From assembly GCF_947259545.1 (NCBI RefSeq), contig NZ_CAMYMK010000007.1, positions 620,001 to 684,000 of the forward strand: DNA of 64,000 nucleotides, given 5' to 3'. Position 1 is the stretch's first letter. Each line of letters begins with the position of its first letter. Position numbers and translations under genes: made by a program. This document shows, one piece after another, positions 25,647 through 33,242 of the stretch. This DNA is from an uncultured Marinobacter sp. (lineage in GTDB: Bacteria > Pseudomonadota > Gammaproteobacteria > Pseudomonadales > Oleiphilaceae). The notes below the pieces were generated by a model, which was not told the origin of the DNA, made no database searches, and was given only the letters and a program-made list of their open reading frames with translations.

Positions 25647-25772
25647 CAGCCACTCCTTGTGCCGATGGCTCAAGTCGGGCACCTATGAATTAAGCATAGC
25701 CCCAAGGAAACGGGGCGTCCAAGGCGGAAATGGGGATTCAGTTAAGTAGGTTGACAGAGGGGGAGCCTCCCC

Positions 25773-26729
25773 TCACCGATCAAGCCGCGTTACCTTAACC
25801 TCACCCCGCAGCCGATCGACCATTTCCTTATCGAATAACTCGGTACCCGGCTTCATCACGGTTGCAGCACTGCAGGCAATGCCTTCCCGCAAAACATCTT
25901 CGGGCGATGCACCCTGTGCCAATAACGCCGCCATACCGGCCAACATCGAATCACCGGCCCCGACCGATGAGGCGACGGGAACCCGGAGCGCCTCGCCCTT
26001 CAGGACACTGGACGATGTCACCAGCAATGCGCCCTCCGCGCCCAGGGAGACACACACCCAGGTCACGCCCAGTTCATGCAAACGGCGGGCTTCACGAACG
26101 ATATCCTGATGCTCATTCAAAGACTGCCCGACCAGGTTTTCCAGTTCGAAACGGTTAGGCTTGATCAGGAAAGGTTGTGCATCAATTGCATTTCGGAGCA
26201 GCTCATCATGGGAGTCGACCATAGCACGCCCGCCAGCCGCCCTTACCCGTCGCACCGCTTCTGCGTACAAATCTGTCGGTAAACTTTGCTGCAACGAGCC
26301 GGTGATGATTCCCAGCCCATCGCCACAATGGATCACGAACCGGTCGAGTAGTTGTTCCCATTGCGTCGTCGATACCGTGGGACCGACACCACTGACCTCA
26401 AACTGGGCTCCCGTGACGCTCTCGAGAATGGTGCCATTGATCCGGGTCTCGCCATCCACCGTCAGGTAACTGACCTGATCCAGCTGCGCATCGAGCTGAT
26501 GGCGCAGGAAGCGACCGATTTCACCGGCGATAACGCAAAAGGTACAGGCTTGCACACCTAGCCGTTTGAGACCCCGGCCGACGTTGATCCCGTTACCGCC
26601 AGGATCGTAGCGCGATTTCAGAGCACGGACCTTCTGATCAGCAATCAGTTGGGGGATTTCATAAGTGATATCCACCGCCGGATTCAGGCTCAGAACGGCC
26701 ACGGGCAGTTTGCCAAAAGCATCGACCAT
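25773..26729 (-). CDS. PfkB-family sugar-phosphate kinase (phosphofructokinase type)
   Basis: The 318-residue protein resembles E. coli PfkB and FruK: LSLNPAVDITYEI at the start, DPGGNGINVGRGLKRLG near 43-59, and the catalytic SVGAGDSMLAG near 250-260 with the base Asp. It phosphorylates fructose 6-phosphate, fructose 1-phosphate or tagatose 6-phosphate; these cannot be separated by eye. Its ATG overlaps the ppsA stop codon by one base (TGATG), with AGGAG well placed, so it is translated with PEP synthase. Linking a glycolytic-type kinase to a gluconeogenic enzyme is unusual. Confidence 0.84.
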   Translation of the reverse strand: MVDAFGKLPVAVLSLNPAVDITYEIPQLIADQKVRALKSRYDPGGNGINVGRGLKRLGVQACTFCVIAGEIGRFLRHQLDAQLDQVSYLTVDGETRINGTILESVTGAQFEVSGVGPTVSTTQWEQLLDRFVIHCGDGLGIITGSLQQSLPTDLYAEAVRRVRAAGGRAMVDSHDELLRNAIDAQPFLIKPNRFELENLVGQSLNEHQDIVREARRLHELGVTWVCVSLGAEGALLVTSSSVLKGEALRVPVASSVGAGDSMLAGMAALLAQGASPEDVLREGIACSAATVMKPGTELFDKEMVDRLRGEVKVTRLDR

Positions 26730-29131
26730 CAAGTGCTCCTGAGTGATTTCAGGCGCGCCTCCACTTCAAGCACATGGCGGGTGGTATTGAGGATCGCGTC
26801 GGGATTGAGGCTCATGGAATCGATACCCAATTCCACCAGGTATTCGGCCATTTCCGGGTAGTCGGATGGAGCCTGGCCACACAGTCCGGAATGGATCCCG
26901 TTACGGCGGCAGCCTTCCACTGCCAATCGGATCATCTCCTTGACCCCGTCATCGCGCTCGTCGTAGTCAAAGGCGACGATGTCGCTGTCCCGGTCCACGC
27001 CGAGGGTGAGCTGGGTAAGGTCATTGGAACCGATCGAAAAGCCATCAAAACGAAGGGCAAACTGGTCGATGAGAATCACATTATTGGGAATCTCGCACAT
27101 GGCATAGATCTGCAGGCCATTTTCCCCGCGCTTAAGTCCGAACTCCGCCATTTTTGCCAGCACTCTATCCGCTTCCGCTATCCGGCGTACGAAGGGCACC
27201 ATCAGGATGACATTGGTCAGCCCCATCTCATCACGCACGCGTTTCATGGCGCGGCATTCCAGCCGGAAACCTTCTTCATAGGCTGGGTGGGCATAGCGTG
27301 ACGCTCCGCGGAAGCCAATCATCGGGTTGGCTTCCTCCGGCTCGAACGGCGCCCCACCCAACAGGCTTGCGTATTCATTGGACTTGAAGTCGGAAAGCCG
27401 CACGACCACGGGTTTGGGCCAGAAGGCCGCGGCAATGGTTCCGATCCCCTCTGCAAGCCGCTGAACGAAGAAGGTTTCTCCATCCGGGGCGCCGAGGGTG
27501 AGTTTTTCAATGGCTTCACTAACGCGGGCGTCGGTGATCCGGTCTGGGTACAGCAGGGCCAGTGGATGCGCCTTGATGTATTCCGTAATAATGAATTCCA
27601 TGCGCGCCAGGCCAACCCCGTCGTTGGGCAGGAAGGACGTCTTGAAGGCCAGTTCAGGATTGCCAAGATTGATCATTATCTCTGTGTCCGGGCGCTCGAT
27701 ATCGCCAACGTCGGTAAGGTCCCGGTGAAACGGGACTTCCCCCCGGTAGACATGACCGTTATCGCCTTCGGCGCAGGAGACGGTGACGGTCTCACCGTCC
27801 GGAATGGCAGTAGTTGCACTACCGGTGCCAACCACGGCGGGAATGCCCAGCTCCCGGGCGATGATGGCGGCATGGCAGGTGCGCCCTCCCCGGTTGGTGA
27901 TGATGGCAGCGGCAGTTTTCATTACCGGTTCCCAGTCGGGTGCGGTGTTATCGGCGACCAGTACTTCACCCGGGATGAAGTCGTCCAGATAGGCGGCAGA
28001 AGTGATGACCCGGCTGCGACCGGCGGCGATCCGTTCGCCCACGGCATGACCGGTCACGATAACCTCGCCCTTGCCATCCAGGATGTCTGTTTCCAGCACG
28101 TTCACCTGACGCTGGGAGGTAACCGTTTCGGGGCGCGCCTGGACGATATACAACTTGCCATCAAGACCGTCTTTCGCCCATTCAATATCCATGGGCCGTT
28201 GATAATGCTGCTCGATGCTAAGGGCATAATCTGCCAGCTTCAGGACGTCGGTGTCGTCAAGGCAATAGCGCTCACGCTCCGCCTTTGGGGTGGGGGTATT
28301 ACGCGTTGTTTGGCGCGTTTCGCCTTCCAGATAGACCATTTTCAGCGCCTTTTCCCCAAGACGCCGGCGCAGCACGGTTCTGTGACCTTTCGCAAAGGTC
28401 GGCTTGTGGACATAGAACTCGTCAGGCTCCACCGAACCCTGGACAATATTTTCCCCTAAACCATAAGCCCCCGTTATAAACACAACATCCCGGAAGCCCG
28501 ATTCCGTATCCAGCGTAAACATGACACCGGCGGAGGCAAGGTCGGACCGGACCATCTTCATGACGCCAATGGACAGTGACACCTTGAAATGGTCAAAACC
28601 CTGGTTCATCCGGTAATGGATGGCGCGATCCGTAAACAGGCTGGCAAAGTCCCGGCGACAGGCATCAAGCAGGCTCTCATCCCCCCGGATGTTGAGATAG
28701 GTGTCCTGCTGTCCGGCAAAACTGGCGGTGGGTAAGTCTTCTGCAGTGGCGGAGCTGCGCACGGCGAGACTCAGATCCTCCCCATACTCGTCCTGCAGAA
28801 GCCGGTAGGCGGAAATAATTTCGGCAGCGAGATCCCGGGGCAATCCGGCACCGTAAACAATCTCCCGTGCTCGCTTACCTCTTTTGGCAAGGTCGACCAT
28901 GTTGGTGGGATCCAGGTCGTCCAGCGCCTCATGCAGTTTCTCCCAGGCGCCGGCTTCGTCCAACATGTATCGGTAAGCCGCGGCGGTGGTCGCAAAACCG
29001 TTCGGCACAGACACACCCTGCCCCGACAACGTACGGTACATTTCACCAAGCGAGGCATTTTTGCCGCCTACAAGCGGCACATCATTGTTATCGAGTTCGT
29101 TGAAAAACCGGATGTACTTGAAACCGTCCAT
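26729..29131 (-). CDS. ppsA: Phosphoenolpyruvate synthase
   Basis: The 800-residue enzyme makes PEP from pyruvate, ATP and water, the entry to gluconeogenesis when cells grow on alkanes, fats or organic acids. Three regions are clear: the N-terminal ATP-grasp domain (PLVGGKNASLGEM, RSSATAEDLP), the central phospho-histidine domain with H420 in NRGGRTCHAAIIA, and the C-terminal PEP/pyruvate barrel ending in LCGQAPSDYPEM. The length is that of the family. ATG 29131 has AGGGAG upstream. It is the first gene of a two-gene unit with the PfkB-type kinase. Confidence 0.95.
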   Translation of the reverse strand: MDGFKYIRFFNELDNNDVPLVGGKNASLGEMYRTLSGQGVSVPNGFATTAAAYRYMLDEAGAWEKLHEALDDLDPTNMVDLAKRGKRAREIVYGAGLPRDLAAEIISAYRLLQDEYGEDLSLAVRSSATAEDLPTASFAGQQDTYLNIRGDESLLDACRRDFASLFTDRAIHYRMNQGFDHFKVSLSIGVMKMVRSDLASAGVMFTLDTESGFRDVVFITGAYGLGENIVQGSVEPDEFYVHKPTFAKGHRTVLRRRLGEKALKMVYLEGETRQTTRNTPTPKAERERYCLDDTDVLKLADYALSIEQHYQRPMDIEWAKDGLDGKLYIVQARPETVTSQRQVNVLETDILDGKGEVIVTGHAVGERIAAGRSRVITSAAYLDDFIPGEVLVADNTAPDWEPVMKTAAAIITNRGGRTCHAAIIARELGIPAVVGTGSATTAIPDGETVTVSCAEGDNGHVYRGEVPFHRDLTDVGDIERPDTEIMINLGNPELAFKTSFLPNDGVGLARMEFIITEYIKAHPLALLYPDRITDARVSEAIEKLTLGAPDGETFFVQRLAEGIGTIAAAFWPKPVVVRLSDFKSNEYASLLGGAPFEPEEANPMIGFRGASRYAHPAYEEGFRLECRAMKRVRDEMGLTNVILMVPFVRRIAEADRVLAKMAEFGLKRGENGLQIYAMCEIPNNVILIDQFALRFDGFSIGSNDLTQLTLGVDRDSDIVAFDYDERDDGVKEMIRLAVEGCRRNGIHSGLCGQAPSDYPEMAEYLVELGIDSMSLNPDAILNTTRHVLEVEARLKSLRST

Positions 29132-29295
29132 GTTATTCTCCCTGGCTCACGCAGCCAATTGATCACCTTTCATCCAATATAGCCTGCTACCGCAGCAATT
29201 ATTCCGGCTAAGTCCAACAGACTTGACGTGCATCAGGAAACCGGGGCAGATCCGTTTTTTGGGCGAGCTGCTTGAGGAGTTGGGGTGAGCGCCTA

Positions 29296-29559
29296 TCAGC
29301 GCGGCTGATGCTGCAGCGCCTTTCGCAGGTCGAGAAGCGAGTCGTACATCATGCCCTGGATATCCAGTAGCGCCTTCACGGGATTGCCGGCTATCCGGCG
29401 ACGGGCATCGATGACGAACTGAAGTCCACGCAGCCGGCGTTGGTTGCACCTCGGGCAGCAGCGAATACAGTCGTCAATCAATTTCCCGCGCAAGTTCTCA
29501 AAGCCTTCCGGGTCACGCTGGTGCAGCTCCCTGAGCTCATCGAACGGGGGCACATCCAT
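29296..29559 (-). CDS. DUF3135 protein
   Basis: The 87-residue protein fits the DUF3135 family of gammaproteobacteria: PPFDELRELHQRDPEGFENLR, then CIRCCPRCNQRRLRGLQF, with three to four clustered cysteines, and a helical tail. No function is known. The gene stands alone between ppsA and mgtE; the strands flanking it on both sides are the same, but the spaces are 164 and 197 bases, so it is probably transcribed on its own. Confidence 0.75.
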   Translation of the reverse strand: MDVPPFDELRELHQRDPEGFENLRGKLIDDCIRCCPRCNQRRLRGLQFVIDARRRIAGNPVKALLDIQGMMYDSLLDLRKALQHQPR

Positions 29560-29756
29560 ACCTTTCCTCCTTTGCCGGATTCAAGCAGTCAGTGCGGCAC
29601 CTTTCTATACTATAGGCCGCTCTGGAGCAGTAGGAAACCTCTCCAGGCGGCATTAACCGGCGTGACAGCAAGGACAGCCAGCTCCGGTAACTCAAAAAGT
29701 ACGGTACCTGCGCGGAATATAAGGTGTGGGTACTAGGGCACTGGGTTCATGTCCGG

Positions 29757-30935
29757 TCAGAGCACCAACGAGGTTGCAAGGAACAGCATTAGCCCCATAC
29801 CGATAATGTCGGTAAAGGTCGTCAGAAAGATACTGCTGGCGGTAGCCGGGTCGGCGCCGAAGCGTTTGAGCATCAATGGCACCGCTACCCCGAAGATACC
29901 GCTGCCCATGCAGGCGCCGATCATGGCAATGAAGATGACGAGGCCGAGCATGGCCGGGTTGGCGGAATCGATGGACAGGGCGTACGCGAACATGGCGATT
30001 CCGGCAATGACGCCTACGGCAGCACCATTGAGTGCGCCCAGCAGAATTTCCTTGCGCAGCAATCGCCTGATTGGATAGTCATTGATTTGCCCCAGGGTGA
30101 TCCCCCGCAGAGTAATCGCCAGCGCCTGACAGCCGGTGTTGCCACTTTGCCCGGCGAGGACGGGCAGGAAGGCCGCCAAAGCAACAATCTGAGCGATGGT
30201 GTTCTCGAACATGCCAACCACGAAGGCAGCGGCGAAAGCGGTGATCAGATTCACCTGCAGCCAGGGGTGGCGCATGCGGAAAGCCAACAGTACCGGCGTG
30301 TTGATTTGCTCTTCCTTCGCCACACCGTATTGGGACCCGGCCTGGGCACTGAGTTCCGAGGCAATGCGTTCGTACAGTTTCCAACCACGCACCTCGCCCA
30401 TCACGTGCCGCTGCTCGTCCACCACCGGGTACATGCGGTAGTGCCGGTAAAGCACCTCGCTCACCGCTTCTTTCACCGGCGTGTCTTCCTGAAAAGCAAA
30501 GGGCTCAAGCACCATGATGGAGGACAAGGCATCAGAGGGCTTGGCAAGAATCAGGTCCCGCATGCCCACTACACCCACCAGGCGATCACTTTCAGTCACG
30601 AAAATGTAACTGATTTCGGAAACGTCGGCGCTTTTTACCATGAAGGTCAGCGCCTCTGCGACGGTATTGCTGGCCGGTAATGTTGCTGTTACCGGCGTCA
30701 TCAGTTCGCCAACGGTTTCTTCCATGCCGGATAGCACCGCGCGGGTGGCTGCATCGTCCGGTGCGGCCATGTTGGCCAGGTGAGAGGCGATCATCTGGGC
30801 CTGTTCCGCAGGCAATCGCGAAAGAATGAACTGAACATCGTCTGAAGGCGACTGAATCAGCTCTTCAGCGGCATCGAGCGCATTGAGTTCCCGGATACGC
30901 TCAATCCGCTCGATCAGTTCCATATTCTGAGTCAT
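29757..30935 (-). CDS. mgtE: MgtE-family magnesium transporter
   Basis: The 392-residue protein has the MgtE order: a short helical N domain (1-75), two CBS domains (about 78-200) that sense Mg2+, a connecting helix, and five membrane segments (about 228-392) with the family pore sequence FLPVLAGQSGNTGCQALAI and a late Asp in TTFTDIIGMG. It imports Mg2+ (or other divalent ions) across the inner membrane. The start ATG 30935 has GGAG six bases upstream; an ATG at 30950 is also in frame. The N domain is shorter than in Thermus MgtE. Confidence 0.92.
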   Translation of the reverse strand: MTQNMELIERIERIRELNALDAAEELIQSPSDDVQFILSRLPAEQAQMIASHLANMAAPDDAATRAVLSGMEETVGELMTPVTATLPASNTVAEALTFMVKSADVSEISYIFVTESDRLVGVVGMRDLILAKPSDALSSIMVLEPFAFQEDTPVKEAVSEVLYRHYRMYPVVDEQRHVMGEVRGWKLYERIASELSAQAGSQYGVAKEEQINTPVLLAFRMRHPWLQVNLITAFAAAFVVGMFENTIAQIVALAAFLPVLAGQSGNTGCQALAITLRGITLGQINDYPIRRLLRKEILLGALNGAAVGVIAGIAMFAYALSIDSANPAMLGLVIFIAMIGACMGSGIFGVAVPLMLKRFGADPATASSIFLTTFTDIIGMGLMLFLATSLVL

Positions 30936-31035
30936 TTCGCGCTCCGGCATCAGTGCTTGTTATCTGACTATAGCAACACTGAATCAACAACACAGAATGG
31001 CCTGCCGGTCCGAGAGCGTTCTTATCAAGCACGTC

Positions 31036-31263
31036 TCAGCGCGGATGCCGCAGCTTGTCCAGGCGTCGAATCATCGCCCGCACAAACTCGCTCCGGGCCC
31101 TGCGCTGATCCCGCCTTACCTGCTCAAGATTAACGCCTCCCATCCTGTTCCGATATCTGCGCGGGATGCTATTCCCTGGCAAACGGTCTGCTACCTCATC
31201 GTTTTCGCGAAGCGCTACCGGATGGCTGCCGTGAAAGTACGTCATCTCTTGTGAAATCAACAT
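31036..31263 (-). CDS. Small basic protein, unknown
   Basis: From ATG 31263, with GGGAGGAC seven bases before it, the frame gives 75 residues: an N-terminal half with HGSHPVALRENDEV and a highly basic second half (RRDQRRARSEFVRAMIRRLD). No family recognised. The good ribosome site and position between two real genes support it, but it is short. It is divergent from the LysR gene, 117 bases away, so it may be under LysR control. Confidence 0.5.
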   Translation of the reverse strand: MLISQEMTYFHGSHPVALRENDEVADRLPGNSIPRRYRNRMGGVNLEQVRRDQRRARSEFVRAMIRRLDKLRHPR

Positions 31264-31380
31264 GTCTCTGTCCTCCCGGCGCCGTAACGGGTAGCGGGGC
31301 GCCCTGGTTATCTTGTGAGTTCGGGTACATGCTAATATTGTTCTAAACTGCAAACTATTCCCTAAATGTGAGAACAGACT

Positions 31381-32340
31381 TTGCAAAAACGAACAGACAA
31401 AAAGTCCGAGAAATCCTCTGCTGCTAGCCAGAAAACACGGAGCAATCTGGCGTGGAATGACTTTGAGCTGGTGCTCGCCATTGCGACTACGGGCTCCCTG
31501 TCTGGCGCGTCACGGGCATTGGGCGTCAGCCACGCCACGGTGTTCCGGCGGCTGGGTGATGTTGAACAGCGCCTGGGGGTGATTCTGTTTGAGAGAAGCC
31601 GGACCGGTTACCGGCCGACGCTGGCAGGGGAAGAGCTGGCAGACACCGCCAGGGTTATGGACGAGGCTGCCCTGGCCGCCGAGCGTAAAGTGGCCGGCCG
31701 TGATCTGGAGCCCAGTGGTGAGATCTGGACCACCACAACGGACTCGCTGCTGATGGGGGTGCTGGCGCCACTGTTCACGCAGTTCCGGCATAAATACCCC
31801 GGCATTGTGCTGGACGTGGCCGTCTCCAACCAGCTGTTCAACCTCACACGCCGGGAGGCCGACGTCGCCATCCGCCCGTCCAACCGCCCTCCTGAAAACC
31901 TGATTGGCCGGCCGCTGACCACTATTGGCCAGGCCGTCTATGGGCACAAAGACCTTGGCCTGACTCCGGGCACACCCATTGAGGCCCTCGCCAGCCACCC
32001 CTGGATTGGCGCCGGGCCACGGCTGCAAGACTCATCCGTCGACCATTGGATGGACAGTAACGCGTTGAAGCAAGCCTGTGTTTACCGTGTGGATACCCTG
32101 GTCAGTATCCTCAGCGCCATTCGTTCCCGCATGGGGCTGGCCGTCATTCCCTGTTATCTCGCTGACGAAGATCCCGATATTATCCAGCTCACGGACCCCA
32201 TCCCCGAGCTGGAATACGGCCTGTGGTTCCTGATGCACCCGGATCTGCGGGGTGTGGTGAGGATTCATGCGCTGATGGACTTTCTGACGGACGCCATCCG
32301 GGCGCAGAAGGAGCGCCTGGCCGGGCGGCGTTTAGGCTAG
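31381..32340 (+). CDS. LysR-family transcriptional regulator
   Basis: The 319-residue protein has a charged 20-residue leader, a LysR winged helix (about 22-85, SLSGASRALGVSHATVFRRL then FERSRTGYRPT) and a substrate-binding domain with the shortened form seen in some LysR members (residues 105-305, SNRPPENLIGRPL). Start codon is TTG 31381; the leader makes an alternative internal start possible, but none has a better ribosome site. Target genes are unknown; the divergent small gene is the nearest candidate. Confidence 0.84.
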   Translation: MQKRTDKKSEKSSAASQKTRSNLAWNDFELVLAIATTGSLSGASRALGVSHATVFRRLGDVEQRLGVILFERSRTGYRPTLAGEELADTARVMDEAALAAERKVAGRDLEPSGEIWTTTTDSLLMGVLAPLFTQFRHKYPGIVLDVAVSNQLFNLTRREADVAIRPSNRPPENLIGRPLTTIGQAVYGHKDLGLTPGTPIEALASHPWIGAGPRLQDSSVDHWMDSNALKQACVYRVDTLVSILSAIRSRMGLAVIPCYLADEDPDIIQLTDPIPELEYGLWFLMHPDLRGVVRIHALMDFLTDAIRAQKERLAGRRLG

Positions 32341-32362
32341 GTTATGTCACTGATATCTGAAT

Positions 32363-33013
32363 TTACTCGGCACAGTCACGGCGGTTTTCTTCAGCAAAGT
32401 CCATGACGCTATCAGCTGTCAGCTTGAACGTTGGCGACAGCTCCATTCCCGCACTCTTCAAGGCCTTGGCGGCCCATTTGTTACTGGTATTGAGCAAGTG
32501 GTAACGGCCCTCGCCATCATAGAACTGGCTGTCGCCATAGATACCGCGTTTGAGTTCACTCAGGTTCCCGCTCTCATCCTGGGTAAAGCTGTTGGCCAAA
32601 TATCGTGTTAGAGAATCGCTTTCTTCAGCGGTGAGGCAAGTATCGACAACGTCGCTCCAGGGGAAGTACTCAACGGGAGACACTGGCAGAGCGACAACGT
32701 GGACTACGGCGCCCTGTGACCATATGATGGCCTGCAGAGTCACCGCTGTCGTAATCTCCCGGGCCTGGTAATACCCCGCATCGCCCCACCCCAGTTCGTA
32801 ATACTCAGCGCCTGCAAACCGCTCCTTCAGATCCGGAATCACCGGGTTGAGTTCTTCAGCGGCGATTGCGAGCCCCACATGCCAACCGTGGCTCACGACA
32901 TACAGTTTGCTCGCACGGGAATTATCAGCCTCGACCTCCGGCTGAACGACATGGGGTTTTCCGGAGCATCCATAAATGGCAAATAACACGAAAAGTAGGC
33001 CAATGGTTTTCAT
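32363..33013 (-). CDS. DUF2459 lipoprotein
   Basis: The 216-residue protein begins with a lipoprotein signal (LLFVLFAIYGC, Cys16) and matches DUF2459: LYVVSHGWHVGLAI, YYELGWGDAGYYQ, and FYDGEGRYHLLNTSNKWAAKAL with HxxNTCN-like order. This family has features of cysteine-peptidase-like or amidase folds (conserved His and Asn), but no activity is proven. It should be anchored in the periplasm or outer membrane. The nearby genes do not suggest a shared pathway. Confidence 0.78.
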   Translation of the reverse strand: MKTIGLLFVLFAIYGCSGKPHVVQPEVEADNSRASKLYVVSHGWHVGLAIAAEELNPVIPDLKERFAGAEYYELGWGDAGYYQAREITTAVTLQAIIWSQGAVVHVVALPVSPVEYFPWSDVVDTCLTAEESDSLTRYLANSFTQDESGNLSELKRGIYGDSQFYDGEGRYHLLNTSNKWAAKALKSAGMELSPTFKLTADSVMDFAEENRRDCAE

Positions 33014-33072
33014 CCTGATGCCCTATTGAGCGAGACTGCAGTAACCTACAATACTGCTTAACCCAACCCATT

Positions 33073-33171
33073 CGCCACTGCTTCCAGATCGCTCCAGAGG
33101 AACAAGCGCTGCGTGAACTGTTCGGAGAATCCTTCCGGGATTATGAGCATCGGGTTCGCCGCTGGCTCTGA
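33073..33171 (+). pseudogene. C-terminal fragment of an ICMT-type methyltransferase
   Basis: On the + strand this frame reads FQIAPEEQALRELFGESFRD then YEHRVRRWL and a stop. That is the typical end of isoprenylcysteine carboxyl methyltransferase / phospholipid methyltransferase-like membrane proteins (EExxLxxxFGxxYxxYxxxVRRWL). No membrane segments or start precede it in this frame; the DUF2459 gene occupies the space on the other strand. It is probably a truncated remnant. A 6-bp hairpin (TTCCGA 33194-33199, TCGGAA 33204-33209) lies shortly after. Confidence 0.5.
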
Positions 33172-33242
33172 GGAACGGAGGGCCTCCGAAGCTTTCCGAT
33201 GCGTCGGAAGTTAGCTCTGTGACTTTCACATGAAGCCCGGAT

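Noticed and set aside
27566..28459. Open frame of 297 codons antisense to ppsA
   Set aside because: The ppsA frame is conserved and complete; the opposite frame is a codon-bias artefact.
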